DNA of 64,000 nucleotides from Halomonas campaniensis (GTDB taxonomy: Bacteria > Pseudomonadota > Gammaproteobacteria > Pseudomonadales > Halomonadaceae). The notes beneath the pieces are model-generated. The model was not told where the DNA came from. It saw only the letters and a list, made by a program, of their open reading frames with translations, and did not search any database. The position numbers were made by a program, and so were the translations under genes. Every line of letters begins with the position of its first letter. Positions within the stretch are counted from its first letter, which is position 1. The stretch is from contig NZ_JPUA01000026.1 in the NCBI RefSeq assembly GCF_002211105.1, positions 126,452-190,451 on the forward strand. Reading direction: 5' to 3'. Positions 1-9,459 of the stretch are shown here, piece by piece.

Positions 1-1275
1 CGCGCAGATGACCAGGCCGAGTAGGGCACCGCCCACCAGATCACTGAACCAGTGTACGCCGACCGCCAGCCTTGATAGCGCCATGGGCAGCGCCAGTGCG
101 AGTGCTATCCAATATACCCAAAAGCGTTTTTGACGAGGTATCTCGGCCGCGACGAAGGCAGCTGCAAGGCCGACGAGCACCACGGTGGTTGACGTATGGG
201 CGCTCGGATAGGAGAAAGAGCCCATCAAGTAGTCCGGCGTCTCTGGGCGAGCGCGGCCAAACAGCCCTTTGCCCACTGTGTTTAAAAGGGCGACACCGGC
301 AAACGCGCCACACCAGTGCAGTAAAGCCTCCCATCTCCTACTCAACAGCATCCACGCCGCCCAAGGTAGTATTAAGGCGATAATGCCCAGGGTGTCGCCA
401 ATTCGGGCAAATATGTTCCCCGCTAGGTAAGAAAAATCACTCTGCAACATGGCGAACAATTGCTGAACGAGCAGATCCATTTCCAGCGGGCCGTGGTGGG
501 TAATGATCAGCAATGTCCAGCCAGACAAGCTGCCCAACGCTATGACCAGCAGTAGTAGCGAGGCCAAGGGCACATCACCGGTTTGGCTCATCGCAAGCCA
601 AGGTCGACGCAGCAGCGGTACGCGACGAATGCTTCCGGCAATTGTCCGGTAAAGTCGCCCATGCCTTGTCGCCTGATGTCGGCCCCATGAGAAAATGACG
701 GCAAGCGTGACAACTATGGCTGCAAATATGAGTAGTGCCGTCTCTAAACCCGGCGGCAGATTTAGATGGTGCTGCCAGGTGCGGCCCAGCAAGTACCCAG
801 GCAGTACATAGGCTGGTGCCCACAGCGCCGCAGAGGTTAGGTTGGCCCAAACGAACGTCCTTGGTGACATCTGCATCATGCCCGCCACCAGTGGAATAAT
901 CGGCCTTACCGGGCCGACAAAGCGGCCAATAAACACCGACCAAATACCATAGCGCTGAAAGAAGCGCGCCCCGCGACCTAACCATTCGGGATGCTGAGAC
1001 AGTGGCCATCGCTGTGTGACCTGTTCTCGGTGCTTGAAACCTAGCGAAAAACTGATCCCATCGCCTAACACTGCGCCGATAAAGGCGGCGCCGATTAACC
1101 AAGCTAGGCCGATATCCTGGTGGCCCGCCAGGGAAGCTGCGGTGGTGATCAACACCACCCCTGGCACCAGCAGCCCCACTAGGGCCAGTGATTCTACTAA
1201 TGAAATGACCAGCACCAGGCAGATGATAAGCGGCGGTGATGGCGTTAATGAATGGAGCATATCAGCTAGCGGCAC
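1..1275 (-). CDS. DedA family / PAP2 phosphatase fusion protein, 3' end beyond the window
   Basis: This polytopic inner-membrane protein joins a DedA (SNARE-associated, undecaprenyl-phosphate/lipid flippase family) domain to a PAP2 lipid phosphatase domain. Reading the minus strand gives 425 uninterrupted codons to the window edge. The DedA half carries the family motif GRFVGPVRP near residues 117-125. The PAP2 half shows all three catalytic motifs: KGLFGRARP (K-x6-RP, about 333-341), PSAH (about 356) and SRLAVGVHWFSD (about 398-410). GTG at 1275 is preferred because GGAG lies 6 nt upstream; ATG at 1260 is the alternative. A role in recycling undecaprenyl or phospholipid phosphates is inferred from the families. 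The C-terminus is cut by the window edge. Confidence 0.88.
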   Translation of the reverse strand, partial: MPLADMLHSLTPSPPLIICLVLVISLVESLALVGLLVPGVVLITTAASLAGHQDIGLAWLIGAAFIGAVLGDGISFSLGFKHREQVTQRWPLSQHPEWLGRGARFFQRYGIWSVFIGRFVGPVRPIIPLVAGMMQMSPRTFVWANLTSAALWAPAYVLPGYLLGRTWQHHLNLPPGLETALLIFAAIVVTLAVIFSWGRHQATRHGRLYRTIAGSIRRVPLLRRPWLAMSQTGDVPLASLLLLVIALGSLSGWTLLIITHHGPLEMDLLVQQLFAMLQSDFSYLAGNIFARIGDTLGIIALILPWAAWMLLSRRWEALLHWCGAFAGVALLNTVGKGLFGRARPETPDYLMGSFSYPSAHTSTTVVLVGLAAAFVAAEIPRQKRFWVYWIALALALPMALSRLAVGVHWFSDLVGGALLGLVICA

Positions 1276-1316
1276 AGAGAACTCCACCGTCAGAAAATTG
1301 AGATGAAAAGCTAGGG

Positions 1317-2249
1317 CTAGACGTTGGCTAGGGCGGCGCCGCGTGCTTCCAGGCGCTTTACATAGTGCGCGAAGTATTCTGTACGGCTAGGGAGGCAGGC
1401 CGCAATGCGTGCTTCCAATTGGCCGGTTTCTACTAAGACGCGCTGTGAAAGTGCTCTTTGCAAACGTTCGCGCACTAGCAGCGCACCGCTTTCGCTCGTG
1501 TCAGGAAGTACGAGCCAAAAAGTGGCACTGTCCGCGCGCCCAAGCACGTCATGATCGCGGCAACGGCTATTCACTTCACCACACAGCGCCCCCAGCAGTG
1601 CCGTTTTTGCCCGGTGGCCAAACTGCTCTTCTGCCATATCCAGCTGCGGTAAATGCAGCACCAGCACCGCGAGTTGCTGATTGAGCATTGCAGCGCGTTG
1701 GAACTCGCTATGTAAGCGCTCTTTTAGCGTATCAATGTGGTAGGCACTGCAATCGCTATCATTGGGGTCTGTTGCCCGCAGAAGCGCCCGACGCCGCGCA
1801 TGTTCCCAGCGTGGGAGTGCGAGGAGCAGCGTCAAGGCTGCATAGCCAACGATAATGGCCGGGGGGGCCGAGGAGACCGAGGGAAGCAGCCACCACAAAG
1901 GCCCGATCCCGATATTGACCAGTAATGCGGCCCAGAGTGGTAGCAGTAAAAAAGCAGCGGTAATCGGCAGGCCTAGCCAGATAGGCGATACCTGAGGCTG
2001 ATAATAAAAAGCGCCCAAGACGGCCGAATAGGTTCCGCAAAGTAGAATAATGCGCGGTAGGTAGCTCTTTACCCCATGCCCGATATGCATTAACAGGGCC
2101 GACATTAGCAGCAGCGTCATAAAGGTGGGAATCAACAGGTCGCGGTAATCTCCCATGGCATATAGCCAGAGCGCGTAGCCTGCCATGAGTGGGATGCTGG
2201 CCGCATAGGCGAGTGTCATCAACCGATTGGGAATATAGTGCTCGCTCAT
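1317..2249 (-). CDS. Membrane protein with degenerate GGDEF domain
   Basis: This 310-aa protein has about five N-terminal hydrophobic helices (residues 10-145) followed by a cytoplasmic domain with the layout of a GGDEF domain. The signature is lost: where GG(D/E)EF is expected, after an LGR sequence near residue 238, it reads ADSAT. It is therefore probably not a diguanylate cyclase, but it could be a c-di-GMP/GTP sensor or a scaffold. Its start overlaps the 3' end of the gene upstream by 4 nt (ATGA), so the two are co-translated. The GGDEF assignment is by pattern only and needs a profile search. Confidence 0.7.
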   Translation of the reverse strand: MSEHYIPNRLMTLAYAASIPLMAGYALWLYAMGDYRDLLIPTFMTLLLMSALLMHIGHGVKSYLPRIILLCGTYSAVLGAFYYQPQVSPIWLGLPITAAFLLLPLWAALLVNIGIGPLWWLLPSVSSAPPAIIVGYAALTLLLALPRWEHARRRALLRATDPNDSDCSAYHIDTLKERLHSEFQRAAMLNQQLAVLVLHLPQLDMAEEQFGHRAKTALLGALCGEVNSRCRDHDVLGRADSATFWLVLPDTSESGALLVRERLQRALSQRVLVETGQLEARIAACLPSRTEYFAHYVKRLEARGAALANV

Positions 2250-3100
2250 ATTGTCTCTCGCACCCGTTCAGCCGGTAGTTTACTGATCTCATGCACCGAA
2301 AGCTTTGCCGGTTCGATATCAATTAACTCAAGGTGTTCGCTGGCGATATTGTCGGGTAAGTCGGCGAGCAGTAGGCTGCGTCGTTGCGAGGCTTCTTTAG
2401 GTGAGCTGGCGAGAATCAATGTCGCCAGCGTTGTGCTGCTTAAGCGGTAAACATTTTCAAAATCGTAGGTTAACTCGCACAGTTTTTGCGCCGTTGGCCA
2501 GAGTTGGTGGCGTTTTACATGTAAAATGAATAGCTCTGCATGGACACCTTCCCGTTCACAGCGCGTTTGTTCCCGGCTGATATCGCGCAGCAACTGCTCA
2601 CCTGCCCACAGGTTAAGGCCTGGGATCAAGCGCAGGCGTTGACGAATCGAGCCATTCATATCGATAAGCTGCTGTGCTCTGGATAAAGCCAGCAGGCCCA
2701 GTACCAGCAGAGAGCAAATCAGTAGTATAAAGGCGGGCGCATTCAACAGCGGCGCTACCATTACAGAGCTGATCAGCCCAGCACTGAGATTGAAAGCAGC
2801 TACCCAATTATTTTGTGGCAGCATCAGCATTGCCGCCCACGCCCAGATTAAAATGCCGTGCCGCTCTGGGGCCGCCGCAATTAAACCCAGTAGCAGTGCA
2901 CCAGGCACAATTTGCCACGGTAATCCCCGTGAGCGGCGATGGCTAAAATCAAGCATTAGCGCGGTGATAAATAACCAGCCGACAGATAGCCACAGCACGA
3001 GGGCCGCAGCGGGGGGCGTGGCAGGTGTCCATAATGCCAGGGCTACGGCCGCGGCTAGTAAATTGGCCCGTAGTAGGCGGATTTTGTACTTGCTTTGCAT
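2246..3100 (-). CDS. Membrane protein with degenerate GGDEF-like domain, partner of the preceding gene
   Basis: This 284-aa protein is built like the gene it overlaps: about five hydrophobic helices (residues 8-140), then a soluble domain. That domain begins with IPGLNLWAGEQLL, reminiscent of the DxLTGLxNR start of GGDEF domains. At the signature position it reads RLSSTTLATL, so the catalytic residues are missing. Both members of the operon are thus diverged GGDEF relatives, probably paralogues. It is transcribed divergently from proA across a 196-bp gap. The function is unknown. Confidence 0.62.
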   Translation of the reverse strand: MQSKYKIRLLRANLLAAAVALALWTPATPPAAALVLWLSVGWLFITALMLDFSHRRSRGLPWQIVPGALLLGLIAAAPERHGILIWAWAAMLMLPQNNWVAAFNLSAGLISSVMVAPLLNAPAFILLICSLLVLGLLALSRAQQLIDMNGSIRQRLRLIPGLNLWAGEQLLRDISREQTRCEREGVHAELFILHVKRHQLWPTAQKLCELTYDFENVYRLSSTTLATLILASSPKEASQRRSLLLADLPDNIASEHLELIDIEPAKLSVHEISKLPAERVRETI

Positions 3101-3296
3101 GGTGACTTATTATTCGTCCTGAATAACCAGATGTGTCTCATCAAGTAAAGTAATTGTAGGATAATAAAGGTACGCGACACACTAGCGCCTTAATCGCCCT
3201 CAGTATAACGGCGAAATGACGTAACATAAGCAAAACGTAGAAAACAGCTACATTCGGCTAATTAAAAAATTAAAGCACTCTTCGCATGGAGACACT

Positions 3297-4604
3297 ATGA
3301 GCGCTTCAACACCGTTCCAAGACGAGGCCCTTCAGCATTTATCTGCCGAAAATGTGCCCGCCTATATGCAGGCCTTGGGGCAGGCGGCGCGGCGTGCCGC
3401 TAGTGAACTGCGCAGGGCGGATACGGGGGTAAAAAACCGTACTCTGTTGGCCATGGCAAAACGCGTGGCTGAAGCGCGAGGCCAAATACTGGACGCCAAC
3501 GCTGAAGATTTACAGCGTGGCCGCCAGAATGGTTTGGAGAGCGCGCTGTTAGATCGTTTAGCCCTGAACGACGCGCGTATAGATGCCATGATTGAAGGGT
3601 TACAGCAGGTGGCGGGCTTACCTGACCCGGTGGGTGAAATTGGCGATATGCGCTATCGGCCTAGTGGTATCCAGGTGGGCAAAATGCGCGTGCCGCTGGG
3701 TGTCATCGGAATTATTTACGAGTCGCGGCCGAATGTGACCCTGGAAGCGGCGAGCCTGTGTCTGAAATCAGGCAATGCCTGTATTTTGCGCGGCGGATCG
3801 GAAGCCAGTCAGTCCAATGCTGCCATTAGCGCCTGTATCCAGTTGGGATTGGCGGATGCGGGCCTGCCTGCCGGTAGCGTGCAGGTGGTAGCCACCACTG
3901 ATCGTGCGGCGGTGGGGGAAATGATCAGTATGCCGAAATACGTTGATGTGATTATTCCCCGCGGTGGCAAGTCGTTGATTGAGCGTATTAGTCGTGATGC
4001 CCGCGTACCGGTCATTAAACATCTCGATGGCGTATGCCATGTGTATATCGATACTACTGCCGACCCCGCCAAGGCGTTAGCCATTGCTGTCAATGCAAAA
4101 ACCCATCGCTACGGCACCTGCAATACCATGGAAACGCTGCTGGTGGATGCCCCGGTTGCGGATCTGCTACTGCCCGAGTTAGCCCGTGCTTATGCTGAGC
4201 ATGAAGTCGAGCTGCGTGGCTGTGAGCGAACCCAGGCACTGTTACCCCAGGCTGCAGCAGCCGAAGAGAGCGATTGGTATGCCGAATATTTGGCTCCCGT
4301 ACTGGCCATAAAAGTGGTCGATGGTATCGATGAGGCGATTGCCCATATCGAGCAGTACGGCTCTCACCATACGGATGCCATTGTTACTCAGGATTACTCG
4401 CTGGCACGTCGCTTTATGGCGGAAGTCGACTCCAGTTCGGTGATTGTCAATGCTTCGACCCGCTTTGCCGATGGTTTTGAGTACGGGCTGGGTGCCGAAA
4501 TTGGCATTTCTACCGACAAGCTTCACGCCCGTGGGCCTGTTGGTTTAGAGGGCCTAACCACGCAGAAGTACGTAGTGTTCGGTGACGGCCAGGTGCGTGA
4601 ATAG
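3297..4604 (+). CDS. proA: Gamma-glutamyl phosphate reductase
   Basis: ProA reduces L-glutamyl 5-phosphate to glutamate 5-semialdehyde with NADPH, the second step of proline synthesis. At 435 aa it has the usual length. It contains the aldehyde-dehydrogenase-fold signature [11 protein letters not shown] near residue 138 and the catalytic cysteine in [10 protein letters not shown] (Cys275). A GGAG sequence precedes the ATG. It is the first gene of a tightly spaced + strand series, and nadD begins 9 nt after its stop. The compatible-solute role of proline would suit a halophile, but that is inference. Confidence 0.97.
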   Translation: MSASTPFQDEALQHLSAENVPAYMQALGQAARRAASELRRADTGVKNRTLLAMAKRVAEARGQILDANAEDLQRGRQNGLESALLDRLALNDARIDAMIEGLQQVAGLPDPVGEIGDMRYRPSGIQVGKMRVPLGVIGIIYESRPNVTLEAASLCLKSGNACILRGGSEASQSNAAISACIQLGLADAGLPAGSVQVVATTDRAAVGEMISMPKYVDVIIPRGGKSLIERISRDARVPVIKHLDGVCHVYIDTTADPAKALAIAVNAKTHRYGTCNTMETLLVDAPVADLLLPELARAYAEHEVELRGCERTQALLPQAAAAEESDWYAEYLAPVLAIKVVDGIDEAIAHIEQYGSHHTDAIVTQDYSLARRFMAEVDSSSVIVNASTRFADGFEYGLGAEIGISTDKLHARGPVGLEGLTTQKYVVFGDGQVRE

Positions 4605-4613
4605 GGTGGTGAG

Positions 4614-5273
4614 ATGAGTCAAGCGGAACAACGTATCGGCATGTTAGGCGGTACCTTTGACCCTGTTCATCTGGGCCATTTGCGCAGCGCGGTGGAGCTG
4701 CATGAGGCGCTGTCGCTTGATCGGCTGCATATGATACCCGCCCAACAGCCACCGTTACGTGGTCGGCCCCAGGTTTCTGCGCAGCAGCGTTTTGAACTGT
4801 TAGCTGCGGGGATTGGTGATACCCCCGGGCTGGTTGCCGATGCCCGCGAGCTGCGCCGTGAAGGCCCCTCTTACAGCGTCGACACGCTGGCGGAGCTGCG
4901 CGCCGAGGTCGGCGACCAGGCGCGTCTGGTGATGGCGATTGGTTTTGATGCTTTTCTTAGGCTCACCCAGTGGCATCGGCCAGAGCGCTTGTTCGAGCTT
5001 GCCCATCTAGTGGTGATTGCAAGGCCGGGCTATAACGATCCGCTACCGGCATCATTAATGGAACTGGTAGAGCATCGCAGAGTCGATAGCGTAGAGACAT
5101 TGATGCAGCGGCCATTTGGCGGTTATTTGTCGCTGGAATTGCCATCGCTGATGGCGATCTCTGCAACCTACATTCGTGAGTGTTTAGAGGCGGGGAAAAG
5201 TGTCCGCTATTTGCTGCCAGATCCCGTTGAACGGGCCATTGAGCAGGGCGGTCTTTATCGTCGGCGCGAATAG
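4614..5273 (+). CDS. nadD: Nicotinate-nucleotide adenylyltransferase
   Basis: NadD transfers AMP from ATP to nicotinate mononucleotide in NAD synthesis. The 219-aa product has the nucleotidyltransferase motif GGTFDPVHLGH (residues 12-22) with the catalytic histidines. The second motif ISATYIRE sits near residue 182. A purine-rich GGTGAG precedes the ATG and the gap to proA is only 9 nt. The order proA-nadD-rsfS-rlmH is the common one in pseudomonads and relatives. Confidence 0.96.
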   Translation: MSQAEQRIGMLGGTFDPVHLGHLRSAVELHEALSLDRLHMIPAQQPPLRGRPQVSAQQRFELLAAGIGDTPGLVADARELRREGPSYSVDTLAELRAEVGDQARLVMAIGFDAFLRLTQWHRPERLFELAHLVVIARPGYNDPLPASLMELVEHRRVDSVETLMQRPFGGYLSLELPSLMAISATYIRECLEAGKSVRYLLPDPVERAIEQGGLYRRRE

Positions 5274-5352
5274 CGCTGGCAGTCATCAAAGAAGCCGTTA
5301 CAATGGCCGGCTTTATTGACCGATTAACCACTAAAGGTTGTCTTTAGGAGTC

Positions 5353-5739
5353 ATGCACATCGATACATTGAAAAACCTAGTCGTTGACGCGCTAGAAGAA
5401 CTGAAAGCACGTGACATCACGCAGTTGGATGTTGCCAAATTAACCGAGGTAACTGACCTCATGCTGATCGCCAGCGGCACTTCAACACGTCATGTGGCGG
5501 CGCTGGCACAAAACGTCGTGGAAAAAGCCAAGGCCGCAGGGTTAGGGCCGTTGGGCGTTGAAGGTGGCGATAACGCCGATTGGGTGCTGGTTGACTTGGG
5601 CGATGTTGTTGTCCATGTGATGATGCCTGAGGCGCGCACGCTGTATGACCTGGAGCGTCTGTGGGCCGATCTGCCCAGCGATTCAGGGGCAATTGGCGAA
5701 TCGCTTGAGCGCTTTCAAGAGCGAGCCAGCATGTCATGA
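5353..5739 (+). CDS. rsfS: Ribosomal silencing factor RsfS
   Basis: RsfS binds L14 of the 50S subunit and blocks subunit joining in starvation. The 128-aa product has the family core GTSTRHVAALA and the conserved segment LGVEGGDNADWVLVDLGDV. The start is not clear-cut. ATG at 5353 agrees with family length, but its AGGAG lies only 2 nt away. An in-frame TTG at 5338 would add five residues with no usable ribosome binding site. The gene overlaps rlmH by 4 nt (ATGA), so translation is coupled. Confidence 0.94.
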   Translation: MHIDTLKNLVVDALEELKARDITQLDVAKLTEVTDLMLIASGTSTRHVAALAQNVVEKAKAAGLGPLGVEGGDNADWVLVDLGDVVVHVMMPEARTLYDLERLWADLPSDSGAIGESLERFQERASMS

Positions 5740-6203
5740 GGATCCGGCTGTTAGCGGTGGGAAGCAAAATGCCCGGGTGGGTAGAAGAGGGCGTCGATAC
5801 TTACCGCAAACGGCTGCCGAGAGATTTTAATCTCGAGATAGAGGAAATTGCCCTCGGCCAGCGTGGCAAGAATGCAGATATCGCGAAAGCGCGCGCCCAA
5901 GAGGCGCAGCGTATTCGCGATAAGCTGCGTGGCGACGAATACGTGGTAGCCCTGGAAGTTAAAGGTAAGCCATGGACCACCGAGCAGTTGGCACAGGAAG
6001 CCGACACCTGGCGCATGGCCGGGCGCGATATTGTCCTGCTTGTGGGTGGGCCCGATGGCCTTGAGCCCTCGCTATCGGCGATGGCTGATAAAAAGTGGTC
6101 GATCTCCCCGCTGACGCTGCCCCATCCGCTGGTGCGGATAATGCTTGCCGAGCAGCTCTACCGTGCCTGGACATTACTGATAGGTCACCCTTATCACCGC
6201 TAA
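5736..6203 (+). CDS. rlmH: 23S rRNA (pseudouridine1915-N3)-methyltransferase
   Basis: RlmH is a SPOUT-class enzyme that methylates pseudouridine 1915 in helix 69 of 23S rRNA. The 155-aa product is full length. It ends with the typical knotted SAM-binding region: LLVGGPDGLEP, then SISPLTLPHPLVRI, then the C-terminal GHPYHR. Its start overlaps the rsfS stop. Both proteins act on the large subunit, which fits their coupling. Confidence 0.96.
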   Translation: MRIRLLAVGSKMPGWVEEGVDTYRKRLPRDFNLEIEEIALGQRGKNADIAKARAQEAQRIRDKLRGDEYVVALEVKGKPWTTEQLAQEADTWRMAGRDIVLLVGGPDGLEPSLSAMADKKWSISPLTLPHPLVRIMLAEQLYRAWTLLIGHPYHR

Positions 6204-6291
6204 CGGCTGACTGAGATGGCAGGCGATCACTGTTATGCCCTGCTGCGCCTTTTGTTTGATTTGATTGTTTGATTTGAGAGTCATCGTTGCC

Positions 6292-8199
6292 ATGCTCAAG
6301 CGCCCCAACACGCTAAAAAACTCCGAGCAAGAACTGCGTATTTTTCGTGTTAGAGCGCTACTCGCGGTGCTAGTGGTTTTTGTGCTTGCCTGCTTGCTAA
6401 CGAGTCGCTTGGTTTATTTACAGATCGTCCAGCATGATATGTATAGTACGCGCTCCGAAAATAACCGGGTTCGCGTCGAGCCGCTGCCGCCGAACCGCGG
6501 CTTGATCTATGACCGCAATGGCGTGCTGCTGGCTGAAAACCGTCCTACCTACAACCTCACGCTGGTACGCGAGCGGGTCGATAACCTGGACGAAACCCTG
6601 GCGCTGCTGGTAGATCTGCTTGAGCTGCCAGAGGAAGAAATTGAGGCATTCAATGTGCGTTCACGCCAACGCCAGCGCCCCTTTCAGCCTGCGCTACTTA
6701 CCAGTGACCTAAGCGAAGAGCAAATCGCGCGCCTGGCGGTTAACCGACACCGCTTGCCTGGTGTGGAGATAGAGGCCCAGCCGCTGCGTTATTATCCCGA
6801 TGCAGAAGTAATGGCGCATGCCTTAGGCTATGTTGGGCGTATTAACGCGGAAGAGATGGAAACGCTGGATGCGGGCCGCTACGCGGGTACTCACTTTATT
6901 GGTAAAACCGGTATTGAGCGTTTTTACGAAGAAGAACTGCACGGTCAGGCAGGTTTGCGCAAAGTTGAAACGAACGCCCGTGGCCGAGTGTTGCGCGAAC
7001 TTGGCCGCACCGATCCCGTGCCCGGGGCGAATCTAACGCTAACCATAGACAAGTCGATGCAGATGCTGGCTTATGAGCTCCTGGATGGCCGTCGCGGCTC
7101 TATTGTGGCCATTGTGCCGGCCACCGGCGAAATTTTGGCAATGGTATCGACCCCAGGGTTTGATAGTAATCAATTTGTCACCGGGATCGACGTTGACTCT
7201 TATCGAGGATTGCAGGAAGACCTCGACCTGCCGCTGTTTAATCGCGCTATTCGTGGTCACTATCCGCCAGGTTCTACGATTAAGCCGTTTCTGGCGCTCG
7301 CAGGATTGGTCGAAGGGGTGATCACCCCAGACAGTACCATCAATGACCCCGGTTACTACCAGCTGCCTAATGATTCCCGTCGCTACCGAAATTGGCTACG
7401 TTGGGGGCATGGGCGTGTCGATATGGAGCGCTCACTGGCCGTCTCCAATAATACTTACTACTACACCTTGGCCCATGACCTGGGCATTGATAATTTGCAT
7501 GAACAAATGAGTAATTTTGGTTTTGGCCAGCGGGTGGCCCATGACGTACAAGGAGAAAGCACCGCTTTGATGCCCTCGCGAGACTGGAAGCGTGCGCGCT
7601 TTAATCAGCCCTGGTACCCCGGCGAAACCCTCTCGGTGGGGATCGGGCAAGGCTATTGGCAGATCACACCTCTCCAGCTCGCCAGCGCCACGGCAACCCT
7701 GGCCAATCGCGGTCACTGGGTGAAACCGAGGCTGGCCCGCCAGATTGGTGATACCCCCGTTCCACGTGATCTACCCAATACCTTGAATGATATACAGCTA
7801 GCCAATGATAGCTGGTGGGATAGGGTATTCAGCGGTATGGAGAAAGTGATGAGTGGCCGGGAAGGCACTGCACGCCGAACCGGTGTCGGCCTTGAGTACC
7901 GGATGGGCGGCAAATCTGGCACGGCGCAGGTGTTTTCGCTAGGACAGGATCAGCGTTACAACGCCGACGAGTTGGCAGAGCGGCTACGTGACCATGCGCT
8001 GTTTATGGCTTTTGCCCCGCTGGATGATCCTCAGATTGCCGTGTCCGTTATTGTCGAGAATGCCGGCGGCGGTAGTACCCACGCGGCCCACCTGGCGCGG
8101 GCCATGACGGATGCATGGTTGCTCAAAGATGATGCCCCCGATGTTGAGGAAGTGCGCGAAGTGCTGGAAGAAGATGATGCCAATGTGGAGGGTAACTAA
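6292..8199 (+). CDS. mrdA: Penicillin-binding protein 2 (elongasome transpeptidase)
   Basis: PBP2 cross-links peptidoglycan during rod elongation together with RodA. The 635-aa protein has one N-terminal membrane anchor (about residues 20-42), a dimerisation/pedestal region, and the transpeptidase domain with all three active-site motifs: STIK (Ser328), SNN (385-387) and KSGTA (about 541). ATG at 6292 is chosen over the upstream TTG at 6265 because it gives the normal MLKRP-type cytoplasmic tail. rodA follows 3 nt after the stop, so the pair is co-expressed. Confidence 0.95.
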   Translation: MLKRPNTLKNSEQELRIFRVRALLAVLVVFVLACLLTSRLVYLQIVQHDMYSTRSENNRVRVEPLPPNRGLIYDRNGVLLAENRPTYNLTLVRERVDNLDETLALLVDLLELPEEEIEAFNVRSRQRQRPFQPALLTSDLSEEQIARLAVNRHRLPGVEIEAQPLRYYPDAEVMAHALGYVGRINAEEMETLDAGRYAGTHFIGKTGIERFYEEELHGQAGLRKVETNARGRVLRELGRTDPVPGANLTLTIDKSMQMLAYELLDGRRGSIVAIVPATGEILAMVSTPGFDSNQFVTGIDVDSYRGLQEDLDLPLFNRAIRGHYPPGSTIKPFLALAGLVEGVITPDSTINDPGYYQLPNDSRRYRNWLRWGHGRVDMERSLAVSNNTYYYTLAHDLGIDNLHEQMSNFGFGQRVAHDVQGESTALMPSRDWKRARFNQPWYPGETLSVGIGQGYWQITPLQLASATATLANRGHWVKPRLARQIGDTPVPRDLPNTLNDIQLANDSWWDRVFSGMEKVMSGREGTARRTGVGLEYRMGGKSGTAQVFSLGQDQRYNADELAERLRDHALFMAFAPLDDPQIAVSVIVENAGGGSTHAAHLARAMTDAWLLKDDAPDVEEVREVLEEDDANVEGN

Positions 8200-8202
8200 A
8201 CC

Positions 8203-9363
8203 ATGCCTTGGCATTATATAGCGCGATCAATGCGTGGCCATCCTGTACGACCACCCGAAAGTGGCATCGCCAGGCGCAAGAGTATCTGGGAGCGAATCCA
8301 TCTCGATCCCTGGCTGCTGGGTTTGCTGCTGATTTTAATGGGCAGTGGCTTAATCGTTCTCTACAGCGCTTCAGGGCAATCCCTTGATGCGGTGATTGGT
8401 CAAAGTATGCGCTTTGGAATCGCGTTGGTTGGAATGGTGATTATTGCCCAGTTTTCGCCATCGACCTTTTTGCGCTGGGCGCCGCTGGCGTATGGCGTCG
8501 GGGTTGCCATGCTGGTGGCTGTGGATGTGGTGGGCGATGTGGGCATGGGGGCTAAGCGCTGGCTAGTGATTCCTGGCGTGATACGTTTTCAACCATCGGA
8601 AATGATGAAGCTGGCGGCCCCGTTAATGGTCGCTGCCTACCTAAATCGTTGCGAGCTACCGCCGCGCCTGCGCGATATTGTGGTATGCGGTGTCATTATT
8701 GGCGTTCCTGTGGTGCTCACCGCGATCCAGCCAGATTTAGGCACCTCGCTACTGGTGTCCAGCGCTGCCCTGATCGTCGTGCTGTTGGCGGGTTTATCGT
8801 GGCGTTTAATCGGGTTTATTGCCGCCCTGGGGGCTGCGGGTGTGCCGCTGCTCTGGATGAATATGCATAACTATCAGCGCCAGCGGGTATTGACGTTTCT
8901 CAACCCGGAAAGCGATCCATTGGGGTCAGGTTGGAATATTATTCAGTCGACCACCGCTATTGGCAGTGGCGGACTATGGGGAAAAGGTTGGCTGCAGGGC
9001 ACCCAGTCCCAGTTAGAGTTTTTGCCTGAACGGCACACCGATTTCATTATTGCTGTCTTGGGTGAGGAGTTTGGTTTGGTCGGTATGCTGGCGCTGCTGC
9101 TCATGTACCTATTGATTGTGAGCCGTGGTTTGTGGATGGCAAGCTCAGCGCAAGATACCTTTGGCCGCTTGGTGGCGGGGAGCATCATTTTAACATTTTT
9201 CATTTACGTGTTTGTCAATATGGGCATGGTAAGCGGCATTTTACCCGTGGTAGGGGTGCCGCTGCCATTGGTGAGTTATGGCGGCACCTCAAGCGTGACC
9301 TTGCTAGCGGGTTTCGGTATTCTCATGTCAATACATGCTCATCGTCGGCTACTGTCACGGTAG
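8203..9363 (+). CDS. rodA: Rod shape-determining SEDS glycosyltransferase RodA
   Basis: RodA polymerises glycan strands from lipid II for the elongasome. The 386-aa polytopic protein shows the SEDS signatures: AKRWLVIPG and IRFQPSEMMKLA in the first half, QPDLGTSLL (with the conserved Asp), LPERHTDFI, and VGVPLPLVSYGG near the end. A somewhat long cytoplasmic N-terminus (residues 1-33) precedes helix 1. It is immediately downstream of its partner mrdA. Confidence 0.95.
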   Translation: MPWHYIARSMRGHPVRPPESGIARRKSIWERIHLDPWLLGLLLILMGSGLIVLYSASGQSLDAVIGQSMRFGIALVGMVIIAQFSPSTFLRWAPLAYGVGVAMLVAVDVVGDVGMGAKRWLVIPGVIRFQPSEMMKLAAPLMVAAYLNRCELPPRLRDIVVCGVIIGVPVVLTAIQPDLGTSLLVSSAALIVVLLAGLSWRLIGFIAALGAAGVPLLWMNMHNYQRQRVLTFLNPESDPLGSGWNIIQSTTAIGSGGLWGKGWLQGTQSQLEFLPERHTDFIIAVLGEEFGLVGMLALLLMYLLIVSRGLWMASSAQDTFGRLVAGSIILTFFIYVFVNMGMVSGILPVVGVPLPLVSYGGTSSVTLLAGFGILMSIHAHRRLLSR

Positions 9364-9459
9364 GCAACGCTGCCCCTCTCAAACAACGCCTTGTTGCTCG
9401 TCAATGAAAAGCTTAGGCATGGATGTTTCTGGAATGAATAGCTCAACAGTGGAGAACCA

